From: Archilochus colubris
Taxonomy: Eukaryota; Chordata; Aves; Apodiformes; Trochilidae
Assembly: GCA_023079485.1 (NCBI GenBank)
Contig: CM041084.1
Span: 134,260,792-134,324,791 of the forward strand
Length of the DNA: 64,000 nt
Direction: 5' to 3'
Shown here: piece after piece, positions 38,473 through 50,020 of the stretch
Layout of the letters: every line of letters starts with the position of its first letter
Position numbering within the stretch: the stretch's first letter is position 1
Notes under the pieces: generated by a model
The model's input: the letters and a program-made list of their open reading frames with translations, nothing else
The model's database searches: none
What the model was told of the DNA's origin: nothing
Position numbers and translations under genes: made by a program

Positions 38473-39343
38473 TGCTGGAAGTGTCGATCAGCTGGAAGGC
38501 AGGAGGGCTCTGCAGAGGGACCTGGACAGACTGGAGAGTTGGGCTGATTCCAATGGGATGAAGTTCAACAAGGCCAAGTGCCAGGTCCTGCACTTTGGCC
38601 ACAACAACCCCATGCAGCGCTACAGGCTGGGCACAGAGTGGTTGGAAAACAGCCAGGCAGAAAGGGACCTGGGAGTCTGGATTGACAAGAAACTGAACAT
38701 GAGCCAGCAGTGTGCCCAGGTGGCCAAGAAGGCCAATGGCATCCTGGCCTGTATCAGGAACAGCGTGGCCAGCAGGTCCAAGGAAGTGATTCTGCCCCTG
38801 TACTCAGCCCTGGAGAGGCCACAGCTTGGGTTCTGTGTCCAGTTCTGGGCCCCTCAGTTCAGGAAGGATATTGAGGTCCTGGAACAGGTCCAAAGGAGGG
38901 CAACCAGGCTGGTGAAGGGACTCGAGCACAGACCATATGAGGAGAGGCTGAGGGAGCTGGGGCTGTTCAGCCTGAAGAAGAGGAGGCTCAGAGGAGACCT
39001 CATCACTCTCTACAACTACCTGAAAGGAGGTTGTATCCGGGTGGGGGTTGGTCTCTTTTCCCAGACGACTTTCAACAAGACAAGAGGGCATGGTCTTAAG
39101 TCGTGCCAGGGGAAGTTCAGGTTAGATATTAGAAAGAATTTCTTTATGGAGAGGGTGATCAAGCATTGGAATGGGCTGCCCAGGGAAGTAGTGGATTCTC
39201 CGTCCCTGGAGATATTTAAAAAGAGACTGGATGTGGCACTCAGTGCCACGGTCTAGCAACTGCAACAGTGGTTCAAGGGTTGGACTCGATGATCTCTGAG
39301 GTCCCTTCCAACCCAGCCAATTCTATGATTCTATGATTCTATG
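38473..39343 (+). mobile_element. CR1 LINE, best-preserved copy, 5' truncated
   Basis: The copy begins abruptly near 'ctgctggaagtgtcgatcag', runs through the C-terminal coding part of ORF2, and ends with the CR1 3' UTR and three perfect copies of the terminal octamer ATTCTATG (39320-39327, 39328-39335, 39336-39343). The octamer tail fixes the 3' end exactly. Sequence quality is high compared with the other copies, suggesting a recent insertion. It belongs to the same subfamily as the minus-strand copy at 50946-51651, whose translation is close throughout. Confidence 0.95.
38558..39256 (+). pseudogene. CR1 ORF2 C-terminal region, open for 232 codons
   Basis: This is the C-terminal third of the CR1 ORF2 protein, downstream of the reverse-transcriptase palm. 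Visible landmarks: [15 protein letters not shown] (residues 3-17), [19 protein letters not shown] (34-52), [18 protein letters not shown] (110-127), [14 protein letters not shown] (140-153) and a terminal LDVALSATV. The annotated Met is internal to the original ORF. The reading frame is intact to its natural stop at 39256. The endonuclease and the catalytic reverse-transcriptase residues are absent, so it has no enzymatic function; any expression would depend on neighbouring promoters. Confidence 0.9.
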
Positions 39344-40709
39344 CTGTACATTTGGTCTAAAACAGTATTATAGCAGATGTCACTTCAGTACTGTAGTCAC
39401 CAAGCTGCATTGTTGTTGCATGGTTAATTTGCTCTATTATACACTCCCATTATTAACATATTTCCTTGCTTTTGTTAAAATTATTTAGAAATAAAATAGA
39501 AAAGAGACTATATAAACTTCATCATGTCAATTAAACTATTCCACTTAAGGAAAAAATTAAAAAAAAAAATCCTTTTTGCTTATTTTGTGCAATATAAATT
39601 AGATTTTTGGTGACAGTGACTTCATTCTAAAAGGCAGAAGTAGAATTTACCCTATTGCCCAATTTTAAAATGTAAAAGTCTAAATTTTATTACAGATTAA
39701 TTAAATAATAATAACAATAAAATGCTGAGAGTCAAGCAAAAGCAATAAATAATATTTTAAGTGAGGAAAATATTTTAAAAATCTCAATCTAAAAAATAGC
39801 AACTAAAATACTTAATTATTAATTTAAGTTTCTATTTTTTGTCCTCACTCTTATACTGATTCAATTTCACTTCTAAACACTGATTCATGGTTTGATCAAA
39901 CACGCCTTCTTTTGCACCTTGTCCTTGTAGGCATTTCTCACTTTCTGGTTCTTCTCGTGTCTGTGAGATGTAACCAGCATAACTGCTGATGTGTTTTTAG
40001 TGAATTTGTCTACCCATTTGTCAAGTCTAAAATACATAAATTCTATCACAATATGATATTTTTTAATAAGAGACATGCTGTGCTCAACTACCATCTTTAC
40101 TTTCTGGTATACTTTAGCAGCAGTTCTTATCACAAATCTCTCAGTAGTGGTTACTTCAATTCAGTACAGAACCTCAGACTCTTAGACACCTCCTCATGGG
40201 AGTTGCATAGCATGATCAAAACAGAGCTCTGGAAAAAATCTTTTTGGTCTTTTATCTTCTTAACTAACAGAAGTGTGAAGTCTCTGTACACTGCCTGAAG
40301 TGACTAAACAATAAAAATTTTTTTAGGGTTGTTCCACATGATAATCTACTCAAGACAAAATTGTTCTGTGTAGAAATGTCAAAGCATTAAGAAGGCTGCC
40401 AAGAAAATAAATACAGCCCACACTAAACCCTGATGTTCTCTATAGTCCTTGAACGTACTTCCTTTAGGAAAAACAAAATGGAAAAACCCAAACTAAACCA
40501 ACCAAGCAAAAAAATGCAAAACAAAAAGGAAACAAAAATTCCTGTCACAGATGAAATACTCAAACTTGTAACAATATCAGCACTTCTTAGTGCGAACATT
40601 TTATGAGACGCCAGAAGATTAAAATGCTTGTACAGCTACTGTGCCAGCAATATTTTTTTGTCCAGTGGGATGAAAGCAGTTTCTGAAATGTGACACGTAA
40701 GTGACCTTC
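39344..40709. other. AT-rich unique DNA
   Basis: Overlapping short ORFs on both strands near 39885-40298 (82 and 81 codons) match no family known to me. The block at 40479-40545 is rich in AAACCA/AAACAAAA-type simple sequence. Confidence 0.5.
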
Positions 40710-40715
40710 ATAGTT
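40710..40715. repeat. Left target-site duplication, atagtt
   Basis: Matches 40960-40965 exactly. Homology continues into the next three bases (tgt) by coincidence with the element's own first bases, so the duplication could be read as longer; six is the minimum consistent with TG...CA ends. Confidence 0.8.
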
Positions 40716-40959
40716 TGTAGTGTAACAAGGCAAGCAGGTGTTCCTAATTGCCAGGGAGTGGGCATGAGCTTGTGTTAAGCCCACCTGTGCCTGGTTAGGG
40801 CGAGCCCCCACTGCGCATGAGCAGGACCAGGGGGCCAATAAAAAAGGCCTTTTTTCATGCGCAGTGGGGACCTGCCCTCACCAGGCACAGGTGGGCTTAA
40901 CACAAACTCATGCCCACTCCCTGGCAATTAGGCGTACCTGCTTGCCTTGTTACACTACA
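40716..40959. mobile_element. Palindromic foldback element with 6-bp TSD
   Basis: The element has two 104-bp arms (40716-40819 and 40856-40959) that are reverse complements with about eight mismatches and no gaps, by hand alignment, around a 36-bp spacer (40820-40855). The ends are TGTAGTGTAACAAGG and CCTTGTTACACTACA. Perfect 6-bp direct repeats atagtt flank it (40710-40715 and 40960-40965). The spacer contains GGGGGCCAATAAA, holding a polyadenylation-type hexamer, and a self-complementary AAAAAAGGCCTTTTTT. The left 135 bp align with the left part of the LTR-like element at 49224-49444. There is no coding capacity. It could be a palindromic derivative of a small ERVK-type LTR or a MITE-like DNA transposon. 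Confidence 0.85.
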
Positions 40960-40965
40960 ATAGTT
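40960..40965. repeat. Right target-site duplication, atagtt
   Basis: Partner of 40710-40715, directly abutting the CTACA end of the foldback. Confidence 0.8.
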
Positions 40966-43900
40966 TGTCTCTTGTGTTACAATAGAGTAATATAAATGTT
41001 AACTTTCTATTCTAGACAATGACAAAACAACCCTAACAGAAAAGAATATATTCTTCATCATCTCATAGATGCCATAGTTGTTTTTTTCAGTCTTTTAATT
41101 TGACATATTTCATTGAAATGTTATTTTAACAAACATTTTGTTAGCATAAAATCTTAAGTAAAGTTTCTTAGGGACCTGGAATTTGGGGAAGGGAAATGAG
41201 AAAGATGGAATCATCACCATATGCCATTCTCTTCGTGACAATTGTTCTTATTTAATTACTGAAAATCTGACATTGTAAGCAAAAAGTATTCCAGATTCAT
41301 TCATTGTCAAGTACTCTTATACTTAAAAACTGCTTTCAGGAACAATTTTTGCCCTCAGACTTCTTCCAGGCAAGTTATATGGAGCCCAAGTAATTAAAAA
41401 ACTGTGAAAAAAAAATTCAATATTTTTCAGAATTTACATTGTGAGAATGAGAATTATAAATTCTATTTCAAACCTATTTCAAAACTTGAGAATTCTAAAT
41501 TTTATTTCACATCTTTTTCAAAACTATATTTTCAACTTTCAGTACAATACTTTCAATACATGTCTACAACATGTTTTCAGATGTTATGGATAATTGATAA
41601 ATTTATTTTCATTTATGTATCGAACATACAGAGATTTTCTTTTCTGCACATAGAACTACTTGGTTCTATTGTGATTGATTAAATATTTTTGTCCATTTTC
41701 ACATCTGACATTATAAGTCATTGAATAAAAGGACAGTGAACAAAGGAAGACAAAAATTCCCAGTTGGCTTCACTGCCATCTGTCTTTATCAGGGTACAGT
41801 ATAGTAGCTATAAATACTCAGGCTCCCTTGAAAACAGTGCAGGATGAGGAGCTAAATGTTAGATAGTCTGTGACACATCTACCAAAAAGAGGTGCTAACA
41901 AGCATCCTACAAAGTAACAAAAGAAATCTCAAAAGAGAGGCACTTGAGTAAAGTTTCAGCCATGTGTTAAAAGTAGTAAATGCAAGAGATATAGATAATG
42001 TAAAATTCCTTAACACTTCCATCTCTCAGAAATGACACAATATTTTTATTTATCTTATATGACCTGTAATAGAGATCTTACGTGTAATATAGAGCACACT
42101 TATTTCTCCATTTATTTCAAGTTCTGTTTATATTATATTTTAATGACAAAACCAGGTATCAACAGTATTGAGTGAATGGTACTATCACAAAAGCAAGAGC
42201 TGTATCCCCAGACCAATGAATGATAAAGAGTGTGTCATTAATACGTGGATGCATTCAAAAGCTCTAAAGACTTACTACCTTCTGCTCAGCAGAGAATCTA
42301 TTTGTCCTTCATTCATTTGTAAGGGATATTAATTGGAAGATTTAATGATGTCACCAAACAATCTTACTCTGTAGGAAATAAAAATTTGGGCCCAGCAACT
42401 ACTGAATTATTTGCTAAAACTAGGTTTTAAAAAAAAGTTTTATTCAGTTCTGTCTCAAAAAAAAAGTTAAACATTATTATTACAGGTTGGAAATTATTAG
42501 TAGCAATTTCTTTGCTGTTATTTGTTCTCTTGTATATATGATTACTTGAAAACTTATTCAAGAAAAGTACTATTGTCAGAATAATCATATATTTATATGT
42601 TATAAAAAAGATTTCCAGAAAGAAGAATGTGACGAGTAGGTTTGAAACTACTGCAGCCCCTCTCATTTATGAGAGCTTTTCTGGACTCTCTGCACAATAA
42701 AGTTTTACAAAGTTGGTGGGTTTAGAAAGTTTTTGAATTGCACACTTTACATGGGAACATCATCATACTTACATAAAATCAGTGTGATTTTTTACATTAG
42801 ATTCAAGAAAAGGAAGCTATTAACCAATTTACATGTCAGCTTTTATGATCTAAAGTACCTTAAACTGAACACTCATAACTTCTGTTCTAAGCCTGGATGT
42901 CAAAATATGAACAAATGGAAATACTGGTATTTTTTTAGGGATAGCAGAACAGATATAGCTTATTTTCTTCACAGTTATTCATTTATTTTAAAATAAATAA
43001 ATCAAAAATATAAAGTTGAAGGATTTATTCACTATATGGTTTATTCAAACAGACAATATAGCAATAAAGTCTACAGTAAATACAAAAAAAATTATCAGTA
43101 CACATGCACACAAAGAAAGGTCCATGGAACTTTATCAAGTACCAGGGTTTAAAATCACTAAATATCTCTGAGAGAAGAAAATATAAAGTGCATGAATAAA
43201 GTTATATATTCAGAAGATACAAATACTCAGCCCAAACAGCATCTCAGCACACCATTGTGGGCACACACACTCTGTGATACAATTCTGGTTATTTCTGTAA
43301 GCACAAGAATTTGGCTTACTAGAACATCACCTGTAAAATCCAAGAAAGATCCATTCTTACAACTTTCACATGGGTAGAACATTTTTTTTAATTACTCCCA
43401 TGAAGAAACCCTAACACTTTACCAAGTATGAAAAATTCAGTCTCTGAGATAGCAAAAAAATTGTTCTGAAAGCAGCCAATTCAGGCTTTCTAATTTCAAA
43501 TCAAGAATTTGATTTTATTATTTCTTTCTTCTAAAAGAGACAAAAAAGCTACTTTTAATCCATGAATTTTCTAAACTTGAGATGCAGGAAATGAAAAGTG
43601 TTTTCTCCCAGACCTTACAGTTAATCATTTTAATAGTGGAGACCCTACTAATGTTCAAATAGAATGGTGTTGAACAGAATTTTCCCTGAAAATACATGAA
43701 CACCACCTTATCAAATCTACTTTGTGACTAGCACTGGGGTGATGGATCCTCACTGTGACCCACTGGTGTGTCCCAGTCCTGTTTGGTGGCCTAGCAGTAC
43801 CACCCAGGACTCAACCTTCCTCATAGCTCTGGGCATACATGAATGTGTTCACACTAAGGCATTAAAAATCTTATTATTTTTTGCTAACTATTATGTTTGG

Positions 43901-46900
43901 CACCATTTGCTAGTGGTTTCATATGTTATGTAGTCCCACATAAACATCTCTTACTTTGCCTATATCTAAAGCCAATTAATGATCATGTCTTGTGTTATTG
44001 CCATCTTCTGGCCTCCCATCTCCAAGGTGGAAAGTGAACAGTTCATCTGTGCTATCTGTGCTCTCTTTTTTCTTTTTTTTTTTTTCCCTACCCGAACCAT
44101 CAGAAATTAACAGAGGGTAGATGTAGCCCAGAGCTTTCATGTGTGCCTCCCCAGGAGCACTGTTTATCTGAGCACTGTTTTCCAAAAAAATAACAGCATC
44201 ATTGCAGTAAATCAGAGCTGAGATGATTCAGCTAAGGACTCATTTTCTCTCAGAGGTGCATCTGAGCATGTTTCATGACACACAGAAACATGTTCATTAA
44301 TGAGTAGATGAGACTAATCTGTGCTTCTATTAAGTTATTGATTATGCCTGAAGAAGAACTGACCAATTTAGCTAAATCAGCAGTAACCAGGAAACCCAGG
44401 AAGATTTAGACTGGGCCCTCTGGCATTCTAGTCTCCTTCTCAGAGAGGAGCTGAGGTGTGACTGGATCCAGTCCTTCACCCACACCTGTGTTTACAGAGG
44501 GGGTAACCAAATGACAATGGCTCAAGGGAAAACTCAACAGTATGATATCCCTTAATCGGATTTAGACGAAACAACACTCAAGGTCTGTATTTGACCATAA
44601 GAATTAATTAGAACTATGGAAGGAATAAAAGCTGATACTTTGATTATTATATATACTGAGGATGATTATTTCAATAATAGAAGTCACAATACATGTATGG
44701 TCAAGTTGCATAACCTGGGAAAAACTGTAGTTACTTAATGATTTTAGGAAAGAGAAAGTGGGAGAGTAGAAGAAAAGTTAAGAGAGACAGACAAAAGAAG
44801 AAAAGACAGAAGAAAGTTAAGAGTCACAAGTCCTGGATGCAGTGTTGGGCCAGCCAATGGGGGTGGGTTGTTGTCAAAGTAACTCTCAAAGCCCACCAAT
44901 GCAGCTCATTATTTTATAGGCCTTTCTTTAAGTTTTCTTTCTCTATAAGTTTTCTCTATAATTTTTTCTCTGTAAGTTTTTCTTACTTAACATGATTGAG
45001 TCATATCAGATTGAACAACTCAAGCTGACCTTCACACACTTAGTTCCTCAGTCCTTGTCTCTGCTGTTGTCTCCATATGTAAGCCACTTACCAAGAAAGT
45101 ATAAAACTGTCTTTGTTTATTGCTATCAGTTAGTAATTTTTATTCAGGTCCCCAAGGTATACTCCAGAAGGTAATTTTGATAGAATGTATACATCATGCC
45201 AGATTTCAGTACTGGGAAGCAATCCCCAAGGAAACGGCTTTTTTTTCCCACTAAAAATGTAGCTAAACTGTCCACCTTGAAGTAAGAAAGTTCACATACT
45301 ATTTCTATAGTCTCAAATGGCTTTCATATAACCTTTCACTTTCAGGAACTTAATTCCTTGCTGCAAATTTTTCTCTGTGGAAGGAGGGAAAGGAACCTTA
45401 TGGTGATATAAAAGGCTTTTCCCCTTGAATAGATATTATCTCAGAACAGACTAATAATCTGCAGTTTTAAAACACAATCTTTGCAGTTAAGGCACTGTAT
45501 TATCTAATGAAAACAGATAATAATAAAAAAATTTTAAAAAAATCAAAATATATTTGGGAAATATACTAATTTAAAAAGAGATTCATTCAAATGTATTATT
45601 GCTTTCAGGCTTAAGGTTATCTTGAGAAAAGTATCACTATTGATGGGCTTCAGGTTTTCACTAAACTGAAATATTCATAAAATATAAAAAGTATAAGAAC
45701 AGTTCTACTCTAAATCATACTCATACTTGCATCTCTTGTCACTCTTTTCACTACAAAAATTATCTATTTAAATAATTTAATAATAAACACACAATATCTG
45801 AAATAATTTAAGTCTGAAAGAAATCACCATCTACAAAGGAAAACTTGAAAAGAATAGAAAAAACAAAATGGAACATATTCACTGTTATCATTTTTTTATA
45901 TAATGTAAAATAACTGCTGAAATCAAATTTTATATTAGACATAATTATTTAAATGAAAAAGTATTAACAGCCTGCTGAGAAATTGTAATGCTTTCCCACA
46001 TATTAGCTATTGTGTTTCATAGAATTGGATTTCTTAATTTAATCAACTATAATTGTAATTTTTTTAAAAGATGATTTTAAATTTATATTCACAGTGGTCT
46101 GTAGATTTATCATTTGGAATATTTTTGTTTTCTCACTGTTGCTCCAAATCAAATTTCTATTCTTTTAAGTCATGAGTTGAACCTATAAAATTTTTTTGAA
46201 TGTTGGATTAAAGCAGATCTTTTTATTTCAGAAAAAATGAACTTTTTAAACAGAAAGTAATTATATACATATCTGCGTGATGCCTTCCCCAATATCAAAT
46301 CTGCTTCTAGCTCTGTGCAGTGTGTTAAGAGTTAGAAGCTCCATCTGTTATCAGCTGACAGTATCATAGCCTGAAAGTTAGGAAACTACTCTTAAGACAC
46401 TTTTAAGAGAGTAAGAGAATATCCCACTTGCTCTGACTTGGACTGAGCATTCGTGTAATGAGACCTCTTATCTTGGAAGCATTCAAAAGAGAAAATGAGA
46501 TAATGGATGTCAGTGCCATAAGCCTCTGGTAAAAAATTAAACCTTTTTCCTGAGCCAAGAGGGCTTGAGGACATAGCACCAAGCTGTTTTCTGTAGAACT
46601 AAGGCTGGAGAAAAAAATGAAACTAAGTATCATGCAGAGGCAAGAGTCAGAAGGCTCCCATTAAGCATACAAGCTAAAATTTTGCTCAAAGCCTTTTCTG
46701 ACTCATGCTAATCAATTCCCACCTGGTTTTTTTGGAGCTGTGCAGCAGAGGAGTTCAATCCCATATTGCTGGCTGCAGAGGAAGAGATGAATGTTGCGTG
46801 CCCATTAGAGTGGAGGCAGAACTTAACCAGAAGAGAGAGGAAAAAAACTAGGATCTGGCAATAATATTTCTGTGTGTAGGCAGAGACTGAGATGTACATT

Positions 46901-49047
46901 TCAGTCTGGATATAGTATATCCTACCAGGTATATTACAGTGAATTAAGTTTAAGTACTTATGACAGTGGAATAAATCCTAGAGGTACGGAACTGATGTAC
47001 TTCAAAGAGGTCAGACTAATTCCTTACTTTGCCGCAGAACCAAGACTAGAAATCTATAACACATCTACAAACACTAAAGCAAAAGATGTCCACAGAAACT
47101 ACAGGTTTTTGTTTGTTTGTTTTAAAATAATCTTAAATAAATTGCCTCTGAACAAAGATCTGTGTTTTGTGAAAAGAGCCATAAAAGCTAAAATGATGAA
47201 GCATTAGCCTAGTGTTGGATCTGCGGTCCTACGTGCTGGTTTATGTTGGGCTAAATATTATTTCCCTGGCCTTATCCCATCCAAAGGCAGTTGTCTGGAT
47301 TTTGTGGTTTGAAGTCTGCCATTGAGAACATATTACTGTGAGTAGAATTTATAGCATCTTCATATGGTTATTATTGCTTAGGATAGCTTTGGAAAAAAAG
47401 TGTGTATATTCCTAATTTTTTAAATAGATTAGCTTCTTTATCAGTTCAAGATCTGATCTTGATTCCCTCATCTCTTCCTCTTTCCTTTTCTGATAATAAA
47501 ATATGTGAAAGAGAGGAAATTGCTCTTTCAGAAGGAGCTAACAAATGTAAGATATATTATATAGAATCTGTCTGTTTATTTGGAGTTGAAAAAAAATCTT
47601 AGCAGAAGAGAACATGTGAGCACATCTTTGATGTCTCTCATTTTTAGCTCTGGTAAGGAAAAGCTTTGCACATTGTTATTTAGAGTTCCATAAAAAAGCA
47701 TAAATCTCACAGTATCTCCTAGTAAAAATGTATGTGTTGGCTGTCAGATGTTATTTTGGAGACCTATTTTTATGTATACAAATTCAGGGCATTTACGTTT
47801 GGAACATTACTGACATTAAATTGTCACATGTCAAAAGCACAGTATACTATTTTTAAACTTAAATGTTTCCAAAGAAATTAAAATATTCTTTAAAAACCAT
47901 GTGAAATGAGGGGATTATTTAATTCTGAGCTATTCTATGTTTTATAACTCTTTCCCCTTTCAGGAACATTTTTCAAAGCCAAATTTTAAAAGTCATGCTG
48001 GCACGTTATTGCTATGAAGTGCCATCTACTTACTATTTTCTTACCATGTGATAGATGGAGACTGCTGACTAAGTGAACTTTGGCAGGAGGCAAAGGGCAG
48101 TGAAAAAATAAACAGCCAATATCACCTAGATAGTGACAAAAGACATAAAATATAGCAACTTGCTTTTTCTGGAGAAAAAAAAAAGTTGATAAAGCACAAT
48201 ATGAGGAGAGAGAGTGGAAGATAACAAATTAGGTATAGTCTGACAGGTCTGCAAAAACAGGTTGTAGAAGCAGGGAAGATTAAAAACAAAACAATATATA
48301 ATAAAATGGCATCTAGTCCCAGAAATCAGAATCTGATCAAAAAGAGTCAGGGACAGAAAACTGGTTCACAGTTAAAAAATAATCCCAGGAGTGCTGGTCT
48401 CACAGAATTCTCTTTTGTACCACAGTATCTATTTTTTACTAGATGTACTTAATGCTTCTGCTTTCCTCTAACTATTTGATTGAGAAAATACCACATTGAT
48501 TAAGGAAAAGCATCAATTATCCTTTTGAAAATTCTTGTTTCGCTTGGTTTGTTTCTGTAAACCATGTGCATTCATTTTCTTACTCTTCTGACAGAAAATA
48601 AGTCTAGTACATATGAAATTATTAGGTACGGTTACATCTTCTGTTGTTCATCTGTAGTACACGTGCACTTCAGTCCTTAGGTGGCTTTGTTATTAGGCCT
48701 ATCCAGAAAGAAACTGAATGTTGTTCTAACTTGTGTGGTTTCAAAATGTATTTTATCCCATTGAAATGAAATAAAAACTTCTTAAGCAGTTTTCAGAATT
48801 GGTTTCAAAAATTCAGTTCAATTTTGGATCTTAGTTTTCTTGTGGCTCTGAAGATGTACTTGTAATTCTTATTTTATACTGCATTATACTAATAAAAGAA
48901 CAGAATCCAAATCCTCCAAATACATTTTTGCATCTGTAAATTGTGGTCTCAGAAATGTCATAACAGGGTTGGCTTCCAGCACTTCGATGCCCACGTGATG
49001 CTGTTCACCAAACTGTACATCTGACATGGAGGTGAGTGGAAAGTCTG
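40966..49047. other. AT-rich unique DNA
   Basis: About 8 kb without a recognised gene or repeat family. There is a poly(T) run near 44069-44086. The stretch at 44740-44960 has a purine-rich block followed by a CCAAT-like motif and TC-rich repeats, resembling an LTR promoter in composition, but no ends or TSD were found. ORFs up to 111 codons (46872-47207) match nothing known. Confidence 0.5.
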
Positions 49048-49135
49048 AAGGCTGCTTAAAGAATCACTAACAAAGATATCAAGAAAAGGTGATTTTAAGA
49101 TAGATTTATGAAAGTGTGACTTTAGAGAATTCAAT
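49048..49135. repeat. Dispersed repeat, copy B (pairs with 6844-6935)
   Basis: Same ordered blocks as copy A: 'aaagaatcac', 'acaaagatat', 'aaaggtgatttta', 'agatttatgaaagtg'. It lies about 90 bp upstream of the solo LTR-like element at 49224. Confidence 0.6.
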
Positions 49136-49223
49136 GGCAAGGCTCTGTTCTTACTATATGTGTATATATACACACATATACAGACAATGTGTGTTATTAT
49201 GTAAACATACAGTGGCATGTAGA

Positions 49224-49444
49224 TGTAGAGAAACAAGACAACCAGGTGCCTCGAGTTGCCAAAGAGTGGGTGTGAGTCCACCTGTGCCTGGTTAGGAGAG
49301 GCCCCCTATTGGGCATGAGCAAGACCAGGGGGCCAATAAAGGTGGGACTCACACCCACAAGGAGAGAGCTCACTCTTGTGTGAGGCAATGGAGAGGCCAG
49401 TGGCTCATCGAGCCTCAGGAGCTAGAAAGGCTCCTCCCGCTACA
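49224..49444 (+). mobile_element. Solo LTR-like element, 221 bp, 6-bp TSD
   Basis: The ends are TGTAGAG and CGCTACA (TG...CA), bracketed by perfect direct repeats tgtaga (49218-49223 and 49445-49450). The repeat can be extended to the 8-mer catgtaga if the last two element bases are counted. A 6-bp TSD suits an ERVK-type LTR. Inside, gtgggtgtgagt (49268-) pairs with the GACTCACACCCAC region near 49347-49359, and ggccccct pairs with agggggcc, giving a nested hairpin around an AATAAA hexamer near 49335. The left half is related to the foldback at 40716; the right half is different and would correspond to R-U5. No coding sequence is attached. Confidence 0.75.
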
Positions 49445-50020
49445 TGTAGAGGCTGTAACTGGATGGAAGAGATTTACAGGGGGACCAGAGGAAATGATTT
49501 ATAAATGAATAGAGGAGGTTGAGTCAAAATAGGGTTAGGGTGAATTGCACAGGAATCAAGGAAAACGTTAAGGAAGACCCTCCTGTTGAGTCACAAGGTT
49601 TAGAATGGACCCCCTTGCTTTCTTAACGCCTTCTCAGGAGTCCAAGTGTAGCTGAATCCACTCCTTGTGCAAGAATTGGTCAACGCTTTACATTTAAGGG
49701 GTCCAAGTGTAGGAATCTCAGTGTAATGCTTTAATAGAGAAATATGCAGTCTGGTGTGGTTTAAAATAACAGTAAATTAAGATTGATTAACACAAATTAT
49801 TTCCTAATATCTCAATAAATAATTTGTTATACCCAGTGCAGAAATTAAATTGAAGAGCTAACAAAGTTTATAAACTAAATTGTATACATGGATAGAAGTT
49901 AAACTGATTTCACAAAAGAAGTTCCAATATAAACTCCCCGTGGAGACAAATTATAACAGCTTAATATAATTTGATTCATAACCCATTTGGGAGTAATTGG
50001 CCAGCTACTTACTCTTTGCA
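49445..50020. other. Unidentified sequence, possibly an old repeat
   Basis: This stretch is richer in structured, non-AT-rich sequence than usual here and has an internal near-repeat 'g(g/a)gtccaagtgtag' at about 49638 and 49699. Together with copy B of the dispersed repeat on the other side of the solo LTR, it may form one older element into which the LTR inserted. The family was not recognised. Confidence 0.35.

Noticed and set aside
39885..40298. Overlapping 82- and 81-codon ORFs on opposite strands
   Set aside because: Each is the shadow of the other and neither resembles a protein family known to me.
44727..45180. Possible LTR: purine-rich block, CCAAT-like motif and TC-rich repeats
   Set aside because: No TG...CA boundaries, no flanking duplication and no second copy in the window.
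46872..47207. 111-codon ORF on the plus strand
   Set aside because: No recognisable motif or family, no repeat context and AT-rich composition. Such lengths occur by chance in 64 kb of six-frame sequence.
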